DNA of 64,000 bases, taken from NCBI GenBank assembly GCA_023387815.1, contig JAEWHK010000010.1, positions 50,017-114,016 on the forward strand, read 5' to 3'. The position numbers and the translations under genes were made by a program. Shown here piece after piece: positions 45,390-55,156 of this stretch (its first letter is position 1; each line of letters opens with the position of its first letter). The notes under the pieces are model-generated. The model made no database searches. It was not told where the DNA came from and saw only the letters and a program-made list of their open reading frames with translations. The stretch comes from Pseudomonadota bacterium. Lineage in GTDB: Bacteria > Pseudomonadota > Gammaproteobacteria > Burkholderiales > Burkholderiaceae_B.

Positions 45390-47444
45390 TTATAAAACCT
45401 GTTTGACAGTGTTTGCCACGTTTTCAGCGGTAAACCCGAAATGTTTGAACAGCACACCGGCAGGGGCGGATTCACCATAGGTGTCCAAACCCACTGTGCC
45501 GCCGTTGCGTCCGATATACTTGTACCAGCCTGCAGTCACGCCTGCTTCAACCGAAACTGCGGGTAGTGATGGCGGGATCACGCTGTCGCGCCATTCGGCG
45601 CTCTGGCGGTCAAAAACCGAGGTGCTGGGCATGGATACAACCCGAACCGGAATATTTTCCTTTGCCAGCAGGGCCTGTGCTTCCAGCGCCAGCCCCACTT
45701 CGGAGCCGGTAGCAATAATAACGGCCTGAGCGCCTTCTGCGTCTCGCAAGACGTAACCACCTTTTTCTATTTGTTCAAGTGTCGCCTTGTCGCGCTCGAT
45801 AAAAGGTAGATTCTGGCGCGAGAGCAGCAGCGCACTGGGACCACCCTGCTCTACCTTCATGCCTGTGCTGACCGGCCGTGATACGGCCGATTTCCAGGCG
45901 ATGGCGGTTTCCGTTGTATCGCAGGGACGCCATACATCCAGATTGGGAATCAGACGCAGACTGGCTGCGTGTTCGACCGACTGGTGCGTTGGACCGTCTT
46001 CGCCCAGGCCAATGGAATCGTGCGTAAAAATGTGCACCACGCGCTGTTTCATGAGCGCTGCCATACGGATGGCATTGCGGGAATAATCTGAGAACGTCAG
46101 GAAGGTACCGCCAAAAGGCAGGTAACCACCATGCAGAGCCACGCCATTCATGATGGCGGCCATGCCGAATTCACGCACACCGTAATTGATGTGACGACCA
46201 AAACGCAGATGACCGTCAGTGCCTGTGCGAACGGCGCCGGCGCCTTTCCAGTCTGTAAAGACCGAACCGGTCAGATCGGCAGAGCCACCGAGCATTTCAG
46301 GCAGCATCTGGGCCATGGCCGTAATGGCGAACTGGGATGCCTTGCGAGAAGCCACCGTTTCGCCCTTGCTGACGGTTTCCTGCAGGAACGCGCTGAATTT
46401 TTCAGCGAAATCCTGAGGCAGCTGGCCGTTCATGCGGCGGGTAAATTCCTGAGCCTGTTCGGGAAAATCGATCGCGTACAGGGCAAACTGTTTTTTCCAC
46501 TCACGCTGCGTCTGATCGCCCCGCTCACGCTGATTCCAGCCGGCGTAAACATCTTCGGAAATTTCAAAGGGGGGCAGCGTCCAGCCGATGGCTTCGCGCG
46601 TTGCGGCAATTTCTGCCGCGCCCAGAGGAGCACCATGGACCTTATCGCTGCCCTGCAGATTGGGCGCGCCCTTGCCGATGGTGGTCTTGCAGATAATGAG
46701 TGTCGGGCCGGAAGAGCCGCGTTGCGCCTGCTGTTTCGCTTTGGCAATCGCGTGATCCACAGCGACTACGTCATGACCATTGACACCACGAATAACATTC
46801 CAGCCGTAGCCTTCAAAACGTTTGGCCGTGTCGTCGGCAAACCAGGGTTCAACCTTGCCATCAATGGAAATGCCATTGTCATCGTACAGGACGATGAGCT
46901 TGGACAATTTCAGCGTACCTGCCAGTGAACAGACTTCATGGGAAATACCTTCCATGAGGCATCCATCACCCACAAACGCATAAGTGAAATGGTCAACAAT
47001 CTTGTGCTCAGGTTTGTTGAATTCAGCCGCGAGCAGTTCCTCTGCCAGCGCAAAACCGACTGCATTGGACAGTCCCTGGCCCAGCGGACCTGTCGTGGTT
47101 TCCACACCTGAGGTAATGCCCACTTCAGGGTGGCCGGGTGTTTTGGAATGCAATTGACGGAACTGGCGCAGCTCATCGAGTGGCAGATCGTAACCGGTCA
47201 GGTGCAACAACGAATACAGCAACATGGAACCGTGACCATTGGAGAGCACAAAACGATCGCGATCGGGCCACGCCGGATCTGCCGGATTGTGACGCAGATG
47301 ACGGGTCCATAAGGCTTCGGCAATCTCGGCCATTCCCATCGGGGCGCCTGGATGTCCGGAATTGGCTTGCTGCACGGCATCCATGGAGAGTGCGCGAATT
47401 GCATTGGATAGATGAGAATTCGATGTTGCGGCCGTGGTGGTCAT
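45390..47444 (-). CDS. tkt: Transketolase
   Basis: 684 aa. [19 protein letters not shown] at 27-45, TPP motif [13 protein letters not shown] (about 169), [18 protein letters not shown] in the pyrimidine domain and the [16 protein letters not shown] loop (about 485). Transfers two-carbon ketol units in the pentose phosphate pathway. AGGA site; first gene of tkt-gap. Confidence 0.97.
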   Translation of the reverse strand: MTTTAATSNSHLSNAIRALSMDAVQQANSGHPGAPMGMAEIAEALWTRHLRHNPADPAWPDRDRFVLSNGHGSMLLYSLLHLTGYDLPLDELRQFRQLHSKTPGHPEVGITSGVETTTGPLGQGLSNAVGFALAEELLAAEFNKPEHKIVDHFTYAFVGDGCLMEGISHEVCSLAGTLKLSKLIVLYDDNGISIDGKVEPWFADDTAKRFEGYGWNVIRGVNGHDVVAVDHAIAKAKQQAQRGSSGPTLIICKTTIGKGAPNLQGSDKVHGAPLGAAEIAATREAIGWTLPPFEISEDVYAGWNQRERGDQTQREWKKQFALYAIDFPEQAQEFTRRMNGQLPQDFAEKFSAFLQETVSKGETVASRKASQFAITAMAQMLPEMLGGSADLTGSVFTDWKGAGAVRTGTDGHLRFGRHINYGVREFGMAAIMNGVALHGGYLPFGGTFLTFSDYSRNAIRMAALMKQRVVHIFTHDSIGLGEDGPTHQSVEHAASLRLIPNLDVWRPCDTTETAIAWKSAVSRPVSTGMKVEQGGPSALLLSRQNLPFIERDKATLEQIEKGGYVLRDAEGAQAVIIATGSEVGLALEAQALLAKENIPVRVVSMPSTSVFDRQSAEWRDSVIPPSLPAVSVEAGVTAGWYKYIGRNGGTVGLDTYGESAPAGVLFKHFGFTAENVANTVKQVL

Positions 47445-47545
47445 GCGGATCCTATAGTAGTCACGGTTTAGTTACGATTAACGAGCGATTTTAACACTCG
47501 ATGTTTTGTCCGTGACCCTACCGGTAAATAAAGTAAAATTTAGCA

Positions 47546-48340
47546 ATGAGTCATCCCCGTTTCTACTGTCCGATACCATTATCTGCTCACACTCGCGTTG
47601 CCCTGCCAGAAGCGGCGGCCCATCACGCCTCGCGCGCTCTGCGCTTGCGAGAGGGAGATACGATTGTGCTTTTCAACGGCAGTGGCGCCCAGTTTCCCGG
47701 CATATTGCGCTTTGAACAGGGTCAGGCGGTTGCAGACCTGGGTGAATGCGAATACACACGCACCGAACTGCCCGGCAGCATCGGACTGGTACAGGGACTA
47801 CCTGCGGGCGACAAGATGGACTGGATTATCGAAAAGGCTGCGGAACTGGGCGTGACGGACATCTTTCCAGTGAGCGCAGAGCGCAGTATTGTGCAATTGT
47901 CGGGCAACCGTCTGGAGAAACGACAAATCCACTGGCAGCGCATTGCCGAATCTGCCAGCGAACAGTCGGGCCGCAACCGTATTTTGCAGGTGCACCCACT
48001 GGTGCCCTTGCGCGCCAGCCTGCAGTTACCCGCCAATCTCAGGGGATTTCTCTGTCATCCGGAAGGTGGTGTGTCTTTCCTGGACGCAGTTTCCCGCCTG
48101 GCTGAAGTACAGCGCCCTGCGACGTCGACGTCGGTGGAATCGGACCACAATCCGCGGGAACATTCAGACATAGCCATTCGCCTGTTTATCGGCCCCGAAG
48201 GAGGCTGGTCTCAGCAGGAACTGGCTCAGGCTCAGGCCGCTGGCGTAGAGAAAGTCACATTCGGCGAACGCGTTCTTCGCACCGAGACTGCAGGAATCGC
48301 CATGACGGCAGCGGCAATAGCCTTGCTGGGGTGGCTGTAG
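47546..48340 (+). CDS. rsmE: 16S rRNA m3U1498 methyltransferase
   Basis: 264 aa. N-terminal PUA-like domain (PRFYCPIPLSAHTRVALPEAAAHHASRALRL) and C-terminal SPOUT knot (RLFIGPEGGWSQQELAQAQ, then GERVLRTETAGIAM, about 210-255). The ATG is preceded by an AT-rich stretch with no Shine-Dalgarno. Divergent from tkt across 101 bases. Confidence 0.95.
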   Translation: MSHPRFYCPIPLSAHTRVALPEAAAHHASRALRLREGDTIVLFNGSGAQFPGILRFEQGQAVADLGECEYTRTELPGSIGLVQGLPAGDKMDWIIEKAAELGVTDIFPVSAERSIVQLSGNRLEKRQIHWQRIAESASEQSGRNRILQVHPLVPLRASLQLPANLRGFLCHPEGGVSFLDAVSRLAEVQRPATSTSVESDHNPREHSDIAIRLFIGPEGGWSQQELAQAQAAGVEKVTFGERVLRTETAGIAMTAAAIALLGWL

Positions 48341-48375
48341 AGGGTGGTTGTTTAGTGTGGCCGTAGCAGGTGGCT

Positions 48376-48390
48376 GCAGTCGGTGACTGC
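48376..48390 (+). terminator. Weak hairpin between convergent rsmE and barstar-like gene
   Basis: GCAGTC-GGT-GACTGC, a perfect 6-bp stem, followed by CGTTTT. The U-run is short and interrupted, so this may be a weak terminator for rsmE. Confidence 0.35.
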
Positions 48391-48404
48391 CGTTTTCGGC
48401 GCCG

Positions 48405-48872
48405 TCAGTCGCTTTCAGCGTAAGGACGCGGAGAACGCCCGGGTTCCGGCGCATCGTGTTTTCCCGCGTGCTCTACCATGTAGGAAAAAATGCGACCGTT
48501 CTCTTCGCCGTATTCAACGGTATCATTGAATACGCCCTTGAGCGATTCGATATGTTCCTGAAGCGAATCATCTTCGGAATGCAGACGACGCAGGGCCAGA
48601 ACCATGCCAATCTTCTGCTCCTGCAGGGTTTCACCCAGACAGTCGAGCAGCGCATCCATATTACTGCCGAAGAACACAGGATAGTCTACCGCCTTGGCAA
48701 TGGCACGCAGAACCGCGGAGCAGCTACGCGCCTTGTCGCAGTCAGCTTCGAAATAGGCAAGACCGGCCTGCTCGGCATGAGATTTAAGTTGGTCAAGACC
48801 GATGGATTTTTCTTTTATGGCGCCACCTGTTTCCAGGATGGTCTTTAACACGGTGCCTGTTTTTTTAGTCAT
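48405..48872 (-). CDS. Barstar-family (barnase-inhibitor-like) protein
   Basis: 155 aa from the ATG at 48872, which has GGAGAGG upstream; an ATG four codons earlier is possible. Residues about 30-120 match the barstar fold: YFEADCDKARSCSAVLRAIAKAVDYPVFFGSNMDALLDCLGET, where the FFGSNMDALLDCL helix corresponds to the barnase-contact region. The last 20 residues are Pro/Arg/Ser-rich. No barnase-type RNase is in the window. The start overlaps the patatin gene end by 8 bases, so the pair is co-translated. Confidence 0.85.
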   Translation of the reverse strand: MTKKTGTVLKTILETGGAIKEKSIGLDQLKSHAEQAGLAYFEADCDKARSCSAVLRAIAKAVDYPVFFGSNMDALLDCLGETLQEQKIGMVLALRRLHSEDDSLQEHIESLKGVFNDTVEYGEENGRIFSYMVEHAGKHDAPEPGRSPRPYAESD

Positions 48873-50118
48873 TGACCTCTCCATAAAAAAACGCTTTGAT
48901 TTCTTCCTGACGTGCCATCACGTCGTCATAGGCCAGCCTGATCAGCTCACCCGTAAAGGCTGATTCAAATAACAGGAATGAGGCAAGCAGTCCGCCAGAC
49001 TCTTTTCCGGGTCGGGAAGACACGCCCAACACACGCAGGAAAGCCCGAACCGACTTAGGCATGCAATTTAAATGCTTCAAGGCGATTTCGTCAATAGATT
49101 TGCTGGGGCTAATGGTTAAAACATCGATTTTTTTGACGCCCGCTGTTAACGCCGCGCCACGCGGCACGGCTTCAAGCAGGGTATTGATGCGGCTGATTCG
49201 TTCCAGGTCTATGGACAATCCATCTATGAAAATATCAGACAAGGCGTGTCCGCCCACCTGCGCCAGTGTTGGATATTGATCACTTTGCGGGGTGGGATCT
49301 TCCTGCGACGCTGTATCACCGTGGTTGCTGGTGCTGATGACCAGCACGCGGTCAGCGCCCAGATGGATGGCAGGACTGATAGGGGCAAGTTGCCGCATAG
49401 AACCATCACCGCACCACTCCCATTCACTGCCCAGTGGCAGGCGAGCTGCCGGAAAGACAAAGGGAATGGCACTGGAAGCCATGAGATGCTCCAGAGAAAT
49501 GGATTCGGCGATGGCATATCGAAGTTGCCCTTTCCAGGGGTCAATCTGTTTCGCCGACTGGTAAAAAGTGAGGTGATTGCCACTGGTGTAGCTGGACGCT
49601 GTGATGGCCAGACCGGAAAGGTGGCCGCGATCCAGATTGTGCTGCAGGTTGCCGATATCGATACTCTCTTTGAGCAGTTGCGCCAGGGGGCGATTATCGA
49701 GAAGCGATTTGGGCGCGTTATTGCGCAACCCCTGCAGCGCCCAGCCAAAAGTCAGCATTCCCAGCCAGCGCATGCCGTTTCCGAATACGCCCACTGGGTC
49801 AGACCGGTATACGTGAGACGTATGCAAACTGCGCCAGATTTTTTCCAGACGCTTTATTGCGGCATGTGGATGAGCGGCTCGGCACGCATAAGCAGTGGCA
49901 TTGATTGCGCCGGCCGACGAACCACACACAATAGGAAACGGGTTTTCAAATCGCGGAGACCGATGCGGGTCGAGGATCGCCAGGATCGCCTGTAGCGCCC
50001 CTACCTGATAGGCGGCGCGAGCACCACCGCCGGTCAGTACCATCGCGGTGTGCAGCTCCTGTGGGCCGCGCCTGGTGCCGCTACCCGTTTTGTTTTGCTT
50101 CACACTCCCATTGCTCAT
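48865..50118 (-). CDS. Patatin-like phospholipase
   Basis: 417 aa. Oxyanion loop GGGARAAYQVGALQAI (30-45), nucleophile Ser68 in GSSAG (66-70), catalytic Asp238 in DGS (a DGG variant). The C-terminal 150 residues (LERISRINTLLEAVPRG...) are typical of a bacterial patatin subgroup with a DUF3336-like tail. Likely a lipid acyl hydrolase acting on the inner membrane. No signal peptide. Overlaps the barstar-like gene. Confidence 0.9.
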   Translation of the reverse strand: MSNGSVKQNKTGSGTRRGPQELHTAMVLTGGGARAAYQVGALQAILAILDPHRSPRFENPFPIVCGSSAGAINATAYACRAAHPHAAIKRLEKIWRSLHTSHVYRSDPVGVFGNGMRWLGMLTFGWALQGLRNNAPKSLLDNRPLAQLLKESIDIGNLQHNLDRGHLSGLAITASSYTSGNHLTFYQSAKQIDPWKGQLRYAIAESISLEHLMASSAIPFVFPAARLPLGSEWEWCGDGSMRQLAPISPAIHLGADRVLVISTSNHGDTASQEDPTPQSDQYPTLAQVGGHALSDIFIDGLSIDLERISRINTLLEAVPRGAALTAGVKKIDVLTISPSKSIDEIALKHLNCMPKSVRAFLRVLGVSSRPGKESGGLLASFLLFESAFTGELIRLAYDDVMARQEEIKAFFYGEVND

Positions 50119-50281
50119 CGCTTAATGCTCACACTTACAACGCAAATTTGATCTTACACGGCCATATTTCCTCTGGCGGTATATCGAAAGTCGTAAAGAC
50201 GACAAGGCCGAAGCGACATCACGGTTGCAATTAGAAACCTGTCACGCTCTCATCATACGGAAATTCATTCAGGATTGCATC

Positions 50282-50307
50282 CGGTAATTCCGAGTGAGGA
50301 ATTACCG
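50282..50307. other. Perfect 10-bp hairpin between FAD-oxidase-like gene and patatin gene
   Basis: CGGTAATTCC (50282-50291), loop GAGTGA, GGAATTACCG (50298-50307). No U-run on either strand. It lies 25 bases past the end of the FAD-oxidase-like gene and could be a transcript-stabilising 3' hairpin or protein-binding palindrome. Confidence 0.6.
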
Positions 50308-50331
50308 AGAGTTACGCACAGACGTGTGAAT

Positions 50332-51354
50332 TCAGGTCACCCTTTCAGGCACCACTTCATCCAGGTAGGCGAACAATCCCGAAGGATCAAAAAGCGCCTT
50401 GACGCTGCCTTCGATGTGATGCTGACTGGCAGCGGCCCAGTCGGGCACGCCGCCCTCTTCTGCCATGTCGGTCACAATGGTGTTGCGCGCCATGCGCCGG
50501 AGCACCAGCTCCTGGCACCAAATAAGCGTGCCGCCATGTCCCAGAAAGATCTGCGCCAGATTGACATCTCCGATCCTGGGCTTTAGTGCGTCCAGCCGAT
50601 ACGAGACCGGCCAGCGCGACATGGTCAGGCAGCGACTGACCTCGGCATCGGACAGTTGCTCGAACAGGGCCGGAATCAGACGCTGCAAGGCAGGCAGACG
50701 CAGCGGTGATTGGTCTTTGACACCAAAACCACCCAGCACGGCGGTTTCGCCATTGGCAAACAGCGCGTGAATGCGCTCCAATCCCGAATTTGCGGTGTAT
50801 CCCGGTCGACAATCGTGCCATTGCGGCATGGCAAGCCATTGCGATAAAGTGAGTTCCGGTGGGACATGCGAGAACTGTTCATAGCCTAGCGCCTGCATAT
50901 GGGCAACAGAGGTTCCGGGCAAAGCCAGGCAGGCATCGTCTCCCAGCGTTTCGGTACCCGCCAGTGAGGGTCCCATACTGACGATCAGACTGGAGCGGCC
51001 GATAATGGTTTGTGGCGTAGCCAGGCCCTCAGCGACCATGGCAATATCGTATTCGTAGCAAAGCTGGCGTAACGAAGGCAGGTCGCCCAGATCGTTCAGG
51101 GTAATGCGCGCAGATTGGAAACCGTTGATTTCCTGTTCATCAATCAGCGCCGATTCCAGCGCACGCTGCACCCGACGGCAGAAAGCCTGCCAGGGGCCTT
51201 CCTGAGGACGTTTACCAAGCGTTAAAAAGCGGCGGCGATTCTCATGCATAATGAACAGGGACGGGCCTTGCGGCAACAACGGTAAAACAGGATGAATACA
51301 ACAATCGAAAACGTGAAGTTCAACATTTGCCGTTACAATAGACGCATTCTTCAC
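50332..51354 (-). CDS. FAD-linked oxidase-like protein, unusually short
   Basis: 340 aa from a GTG at 51354; the next candidate is an ATG at 51249 (MHENRRRFLTLGKRP), 305 aa, and neither has a clear ribosome site. Not a firm family match. The middle (LFANGETAVLGGFGVKDQSPLRLP, about 209-232) resembles the flavin-binding turn of FAD_binding_4 oxidases, and the end (VKALFDPSGLFAYLDEVVP) resembles their C-terminal 'DP.GL' signature. The usual N-terminal P-loop for FAD pyrophosphate is not evident and the protein is about 100 aa shorter than such enzymes. May be a degenerate or specialised member. Divergent from the aminotransferase gene. Confidence 0.65.
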   Translation of the reverse strand: MKNASIVTANVELHVFDCCIHPVLPLLPQGPSLFIMHENRRRFLTLGKRPQEGPWQAFCRRVQRALESALIDEQEINGFQSARITLNDLGDLPSLRQLCYEYDIAMVAEGLATPQTIIGRSSLIVSMGPSLAGTETLGDDACLALPGTSVAHMQALGYEQFSHVPPELTLSQWLAMPQWHDCRPGYTANSGLERIHALFANGETAVLGGFGVKDQSPLRLPALQRLIPALFEQLSDAEVSRCLTMSRWPVSYRLDALKPRIGDVNLAQIFLGHGGTLIWCQELVLRRMARNTIVTDMAEEGGVPDWAAASQHHIEGSVKALFDPSGLFAYLDEVVPERVT

Positions 51355-51394
51355 GTATTTCAGTATTATTCATTTTACCTTGCCCCGTCTCCCA

Positions 51395-52549
51395 ATGACC
51401 CGTTTTGCCCATCGAATTGAACAGGCGCTGACGTTTCACGCCATAGAAGTCACCAAAGCTGCCCAGCAATTGCGCGAACAGGGACGGGACATTATCAGCC
51501 TGGGCATCGGAGAACCCGATTTCACGGCGCCGCCCATTGTTGTGGACACATTGTCGCGTGCGGCGCAGGCAGGACTTAGCGGCTACAGCCCGGCGCTGGG
51601 AATCATGCCGTTACGCACGGCCATTGCTGATTATTACGAGAGTCATTGGGGCACGCAGGTCGATCCTGAACGGATCATTATTACTGCTGGCGCGTCGGGC
51701 GCATTGTCACTGGCCTGCATGACACTGCTGAATCCGGGTGACGAAATACTCATGCCCGACCCGGCTTATCCGGCCAACTCGAATTTCATCCTGTGTTCCG
51801 GCGCCACGCCCCGGCTTGTGCCCTGCACTGCCGAAGAACGCTTCCAGCTGTCTGCAGACAATATTGCGCGCAACTGGAACGACAAAACACGCGGGGTGCT
51901 GATTGCTTCGCCCAGCAATCCGACAGGCACGTCTATTGAACGCGAAGAACTCATCACTATTATCGATACCGTTAGGCAGCGCAACGGCATTGTCATCATG
52001 GACGAAATTTACCTGGGTCTGTGTTACGACCGTGAGCCGCAGTCAGCGCTGGCCCTGGACCAGGGTATTGTTGTGATCAACAGCTTTTCCAAGTACTTCA
52101 ACATGACCGGCTGGAGACTGGGCTGGATGGTTGTGCCCGAAGACATGGTAAGTGGTGTTGAAAAACTGGCAGCCAGCCTGAGTATCTGTCCGCCCACGCT
52201 GGCACAGCATGCAGCAATCTCATGTTTTACCGAAGAAGCCCTGGGCATTTACGAGAATCGCCGTCTGGCTTTTATGGAACGCCGCGATTACTTGTTGCCC
52301 GAGTTTGAAAACCTGGGTATTCATGTGCCGGTCAAACCTGATGGGGCTTTCTACATTTACGCAGATATCAGCCAGCATGGCATGAGCAGCGACGACTTTG
52401 CCCGCAAGCTATTGCATGAAGCCGGAGTTGCCGTAGTGCCAGGACTGGACTTTGGTCCCGCGTACGCTCAGAAAATGATCCGTGTCTCTTACGCAACTGC
52501 TCTGGATCGTCTGCGCGAAGCGATATCGCGCATGCAGAAAATTCTTTAA
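51395..52549 (+). CDS. PLP-dependent aminotransferase, class I/II
   Basis: 384 aa from the ATG at 51395; a TTG five codons earlier is possible. LGIGEPDFTAPP (about 35-46), then ITAGASGALSLA, PSNPTGT, MDEIYLGLCYD and the PLP lysine at 233 in SFSKYFNMTGWRLGW. Fold-type I, subgroup I-gamma (aspartate/aromatic/alanine-like). The C-terminal Arg that binds the alpha-carboxylate is in KMIRVSYATAL. The amino donor cannot be specified. Convergent with the lytic transglycosylase gene, overlapping by 4 bases. Confidence 0.93.
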   Translation: MTRFAHRIEQALTFHAIEVTKAAQQLREQGRDIISLGIGEPDFTAPPIVVDTLSRAAQAGLSGYSPALGIMPLRTAIADYYESHWGTQVDPERIIITAGASGALSLACMTLLNPGDEILMPDPAYPANSNFILCSGATPRLVPCTAEERFQLSADNIARNWNDKTRGVLIASPSNPTGTSIEREELITIIDTVRQRNGIVIMDEIYLGLCYDREPQSALALDQGIVVINSFSKYFNMTGWRLGWMVVPEDMVSGVEKLAASLSICPPTLAQHAAISCFTEEALGIYENRRLAFMERRDYLLPEFENLGIHVPVKPDGAFYIYADISQHGMSSDDFARKLLHEAGVAVVPGLDFGPAYAQKMIRVSYATALDRLREAISRMQKIL

Positions 52550-53421
52550 TATTTTCCGAGGCTTCGGGATAGCGGGATACCGGACTCCAGCGCGATTCGG
52601 CGACGTTCGGATTGCACCTTGTCTGCGTAGCCGCCGTCGTTGGGACCAATCGCACCCACGTAGCAGGCAAGACCACGATCTACTGATCCACGGCGAGCAA
52701 TGCAGTCATGCAGGATTTTGGCCCCCACCTGAATATTCGCTACCGGATTCAGTGCAGACAAAACGCCCCCGTGGAAGACATCGAATTTCTCTGCATGCAC
52801 CTTGGGCATCACCTGCATCAGCCCCTGCGCGCCGACATGGCTTTCCGCGAATGGGTTATAGCGCGACTCGATGGCGATGACGCCCAGCATGAGGATGGGA
52901 TCCAGATTCTGTTTTTCGGCAACGGAATACACCACACGGATAAGCGCTCCTGTGACATTGCGGGCGATCTTGAATTTGCGCGACAAATACTCCCTGAGTG
53001 CCAACGCCCTGGCGTTGCTTACGCCGGGGACCGTAAACTGGCTGTCGGAAATGCCCAGGTTGGCAAAAAAGCCCTCGGACGTGTAATCCTGCTCCCGAAC
53101 CAGCGCGGTTTTGGACTGATCCTGGGCGGTCCTTGCGGGTTGCACCGATGAAATCTCACCAGTATGCAGTTTGGGCGTACTGAAAATGGTCAGGAGATCT
53201 CGATCAGACATGACTGCGCTGTCTGGCATGAGTGCATTGAGCGACGCCTGGTGAATGACGCGGACCTGATCACGTATGGCCGGCAGCAACGCGGCAGCCA
53301 GCACGGCTACCAGGACCGCAATACCCAGATAAGACACAATGAGATGCACGATATCCAGCAAGGTACGATAAACGGACTTGAGATAACGAGATACCGGAGG
53401 GTGGGCTGCCAGTGAATTCAT
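52546..53421 (-). CDS. Membrane-anchored lytic transglycosylase (SLT domain)
   Basis: 291 aa. One membrane segment at about 25-48, a 100-residue low-complexity linker, then the SLT fold from about 160. Catalytic Glu185 (LGVIAIESRYNP), GAQGLMQVMP (198-207) and LNPVANIQVGAKIL. The product is 1,6-anhydromuramyl peptides from peptidoglycan. A type II orientation with the catalytic domain in the periplasm is expected. Stop codon overlaps the aminotransferase stop. Confidence 0.92.
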   Translation of the reverse strand: MNSLAAHPPVSRYLKSVYRTLLDIVHLIVSYLGIAVLVAVLAAALLPAIRDQVRVIHQASLNALMPDSAVMSDRDLLTIFSTPKLHTGEISSVQPARTAQDQSKTALVREQDYTSEGFFANLGISDSQFTVPGVSNARALALREYLSRKFKIARNVTGALIRVVYSVAEKQNLDPILMLGVIAIESRYNPFAESHVGAQGLMQVMPKVHAEKFDVFHGGVLSALNPVANIQVGAKILHDCIARRGSVDRGLACYVGAIGPNDGGYADKVQSERRRIALESGIPLSRSLGKY

Positions 53422-53511
53422 GGATGCTCAGAGCCGATCGTACGGCTGGTCGATCGGCAAATTTCAGGAAAAATTACTATACCTCACTTTCGTGTGGATT
53501 GCCTATTGAGG

Positions 53512-53536
53512 AACTTCGTACAACTTCGCTTCGTAC
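53512..53536. repeat. Short direct repeats upstream of ubiD
   Basis: CTTCGTAC occurs at 53514-53521 and 53529-53536 (period 15) within AACTTC repeats. A TATAAT hexamer follows at 53569-53574, about 32 bases before the ubiD start, and is the best -10 candidate; no good -35 element is visible. Confidence 0.6.
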
Positions 53537-53605
53537 ATCTGCGTCTGTATCCATGCTCGCCTTTCTCCTATAATGGCTGCTCTGAATCATCAATAGGCAT
53601 CAATC

Positions 53606-55156
53606 GTGAAATATGCAGATCTGCGGGACTTTCTGAAGCAATTGGAAAAACGCGAAAATCTGAAAAAAGTGTCCGCTCCGGTAGATACTCGTCTGGAAAT
53701 GACCGAAATCAGTGATCGCGTACTGCGCGCGGGCGGGCCTGCCCTGCTGTTTGACAATCCGGTGCATCAGGGTCACCCTGCCGAGATGCCGGTTCTTACC
53801 AATCTTTTTGGCACACCCCAGCGGGTGGCATGGGGAATGGGGGCAGAATCGGTCAGTGCCCTGCGCGAGACGGGCGTGCTGCTGGCCAGCCTGCGCGAAC
53901 CCGAAGCCCCCAAAGGGATTCGTGAAGCCATAGGCACGGTTTCCATGCTCAAATCCGCATTATGGGACATGGCTCCCAAAATGCAGCGTCACGCAGCCTG
54001 CCAGGAAATTGTCTGGGAAAAAGACGAGGTCGATCTGTCGCGCCTGCCCATTCAATTCTGCTGGCCCGGCGATATTGCGCCGCTCATTACCTGGGGATTG
54101 GTCATCACACGCGGCCCCAAAGCCAAACGTCAGAACCTGGGCATTTATCGGCAACAGGTTATCGGCCGGAACAAGGTTATTATGCGCTGGCTGTCGCACC
54201 GCGGTGGGGCGCTGGATTTCCGCGATCATGCACTGGCGCATCCTGGTCAGCCCTTTCCCATTTCTGTCGCGCTCGGCGCCGACCCCGCGACCATTCTGGG
54301 GGCGGTCACTCCCGTGCCCGACAGCCTGTCTGAATATCAGTTTGCGGGTCTGCTCAGAGGATCCCGCACAGAGCTGGTCAAATCCATCGGGAATGACCTG
54401 TCCGTGCCGGCCACCGCTGAGATCGTCCTTGAGGGTCATATTCTTCCGGCAAACCATCCCGATGCCATCGCAGCAACGCCGGCAGCCGGCGCACCGGAAC
54501 TACGCAGCAATGGCTATGAAATGGCGCTGGAAGGACCTTATGGCGATCACACGGGCTACTACAACGAACAGGACTGGTTCCCGGTTTTCACCATTGACCG
54601 CATTACCATGCGCAAGCAGCCCATTTACCACAGCACGTACACCGGCAAACCGCCAGATGAACCTGCAGTATTGGGGGTCGCACTGAATGAGGTCTTTGTA
54701 CCGCTGCTGCAGAAACAACTACCTGAAATTGTGGACTTTTATCTGCCACCGGAAGGCTGCAGCTATCGGCTGGCAGTCGTCTCCATTCGCAAGCAATACG
54801 CGGGACATGCCAAACGTGTCATGTTCGGCGTCTGGAGTATCCTGCGTCAGTTCATGTACACAAAATTCATCGTAGTGGTCGACGACGACATCAATACCCG
54901 CGACTGGAAAGAGGTGATCTGGGCAATGACTACGCGCATGGATCCGGTTCGCGACGCCGTCCTGGTCGAAAACACGCCCATTGATTATCTGGATTTTGCA
55001 TCGCCCGAGTCAGGCCTGGGCGGAAAGATGGGGATGGACGCCACCAACAAGTGGCCGGGTGAAACCCGGCGTGAGTGGGGAACGCCCATCCGGATGAATG
55101 AGGAAGTCAGACTCAGGGTCGACGACCTGTGGAAGGATCTTGGTCTTGATAAGTAA
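53606..55156 (+). CDS. ubiD: 4-hydroxy-3-polyprenylbenzoate decarboxylase
   Basis: 516 aa with a GTG start. It opens [44 protein letters not shown] (about 182-204) is the prenylated-FMN and metal-binding region. [20 protein letters not shown] (about 309-328) holds the catalytic Glu/Asp network. The length matches UbiD. Decarboxylates the ubiquinone precursor and needs UbiX, not in the window. The 3' end overlaps the convergent small membrane-protein gene by 44 bases. Confidence 0.95.
   Translation: MKYADLRDFLKQLEKRENLKKVSAPVDTRLEMTEISDRVLRAGGPALLFDNPVHQGHPAEMPVLTNLFGTPQRVAWGMGAESVSALRETGVLLASLREPEAPKGIREAIGTVSMLKSALWDMAPKMQRHAACQEIVWEKDEVDLSRLPIQFCWPGDIAPLITWGLVITRGPKAKRQNLGIYRQQVIGRNKVIMRWLSHRGGALDFRDHALAHPGQPFPISVALGADPATILGAVTPVPDSLSEYQFAGLLRGSRTELVKSIGNDLSVPATAEIVLEGHILPANHPDAIAATPAAGAPELRSNGYEMALEGPYGDHTGYYNEQDWFPVFTIDRITMRKQPIYHSTYTGKPPDEPAVLGVALNEVFVPLLQKQLPEIVDFYLPPEGCSYRLAVVSIRKQYAGHAKRVMFGVWSILRQFMYTKFIVVVDDDINTRDWKEVIWAMTTRMDPVRDAVLVENTPIDYLDFASPESGLGGKMGMDATNKWPGETRREWGTPIRMNEEVRLRVDDLWKDLGLDK

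Noticed and set aside
44345..45406. Long plus-strand open frame (353 codons) opposite gap
   Set aside because: Entirely antisense to a highly conserved glycolytic gene, with no recognisable motif or ribosome site.
45374..45478. 35-residue N-terminal extension of gap
   Set aside because: It runs into tkt, and the ATG at 45373 has a strong ribosome site directly before the invariant GAPDH start.
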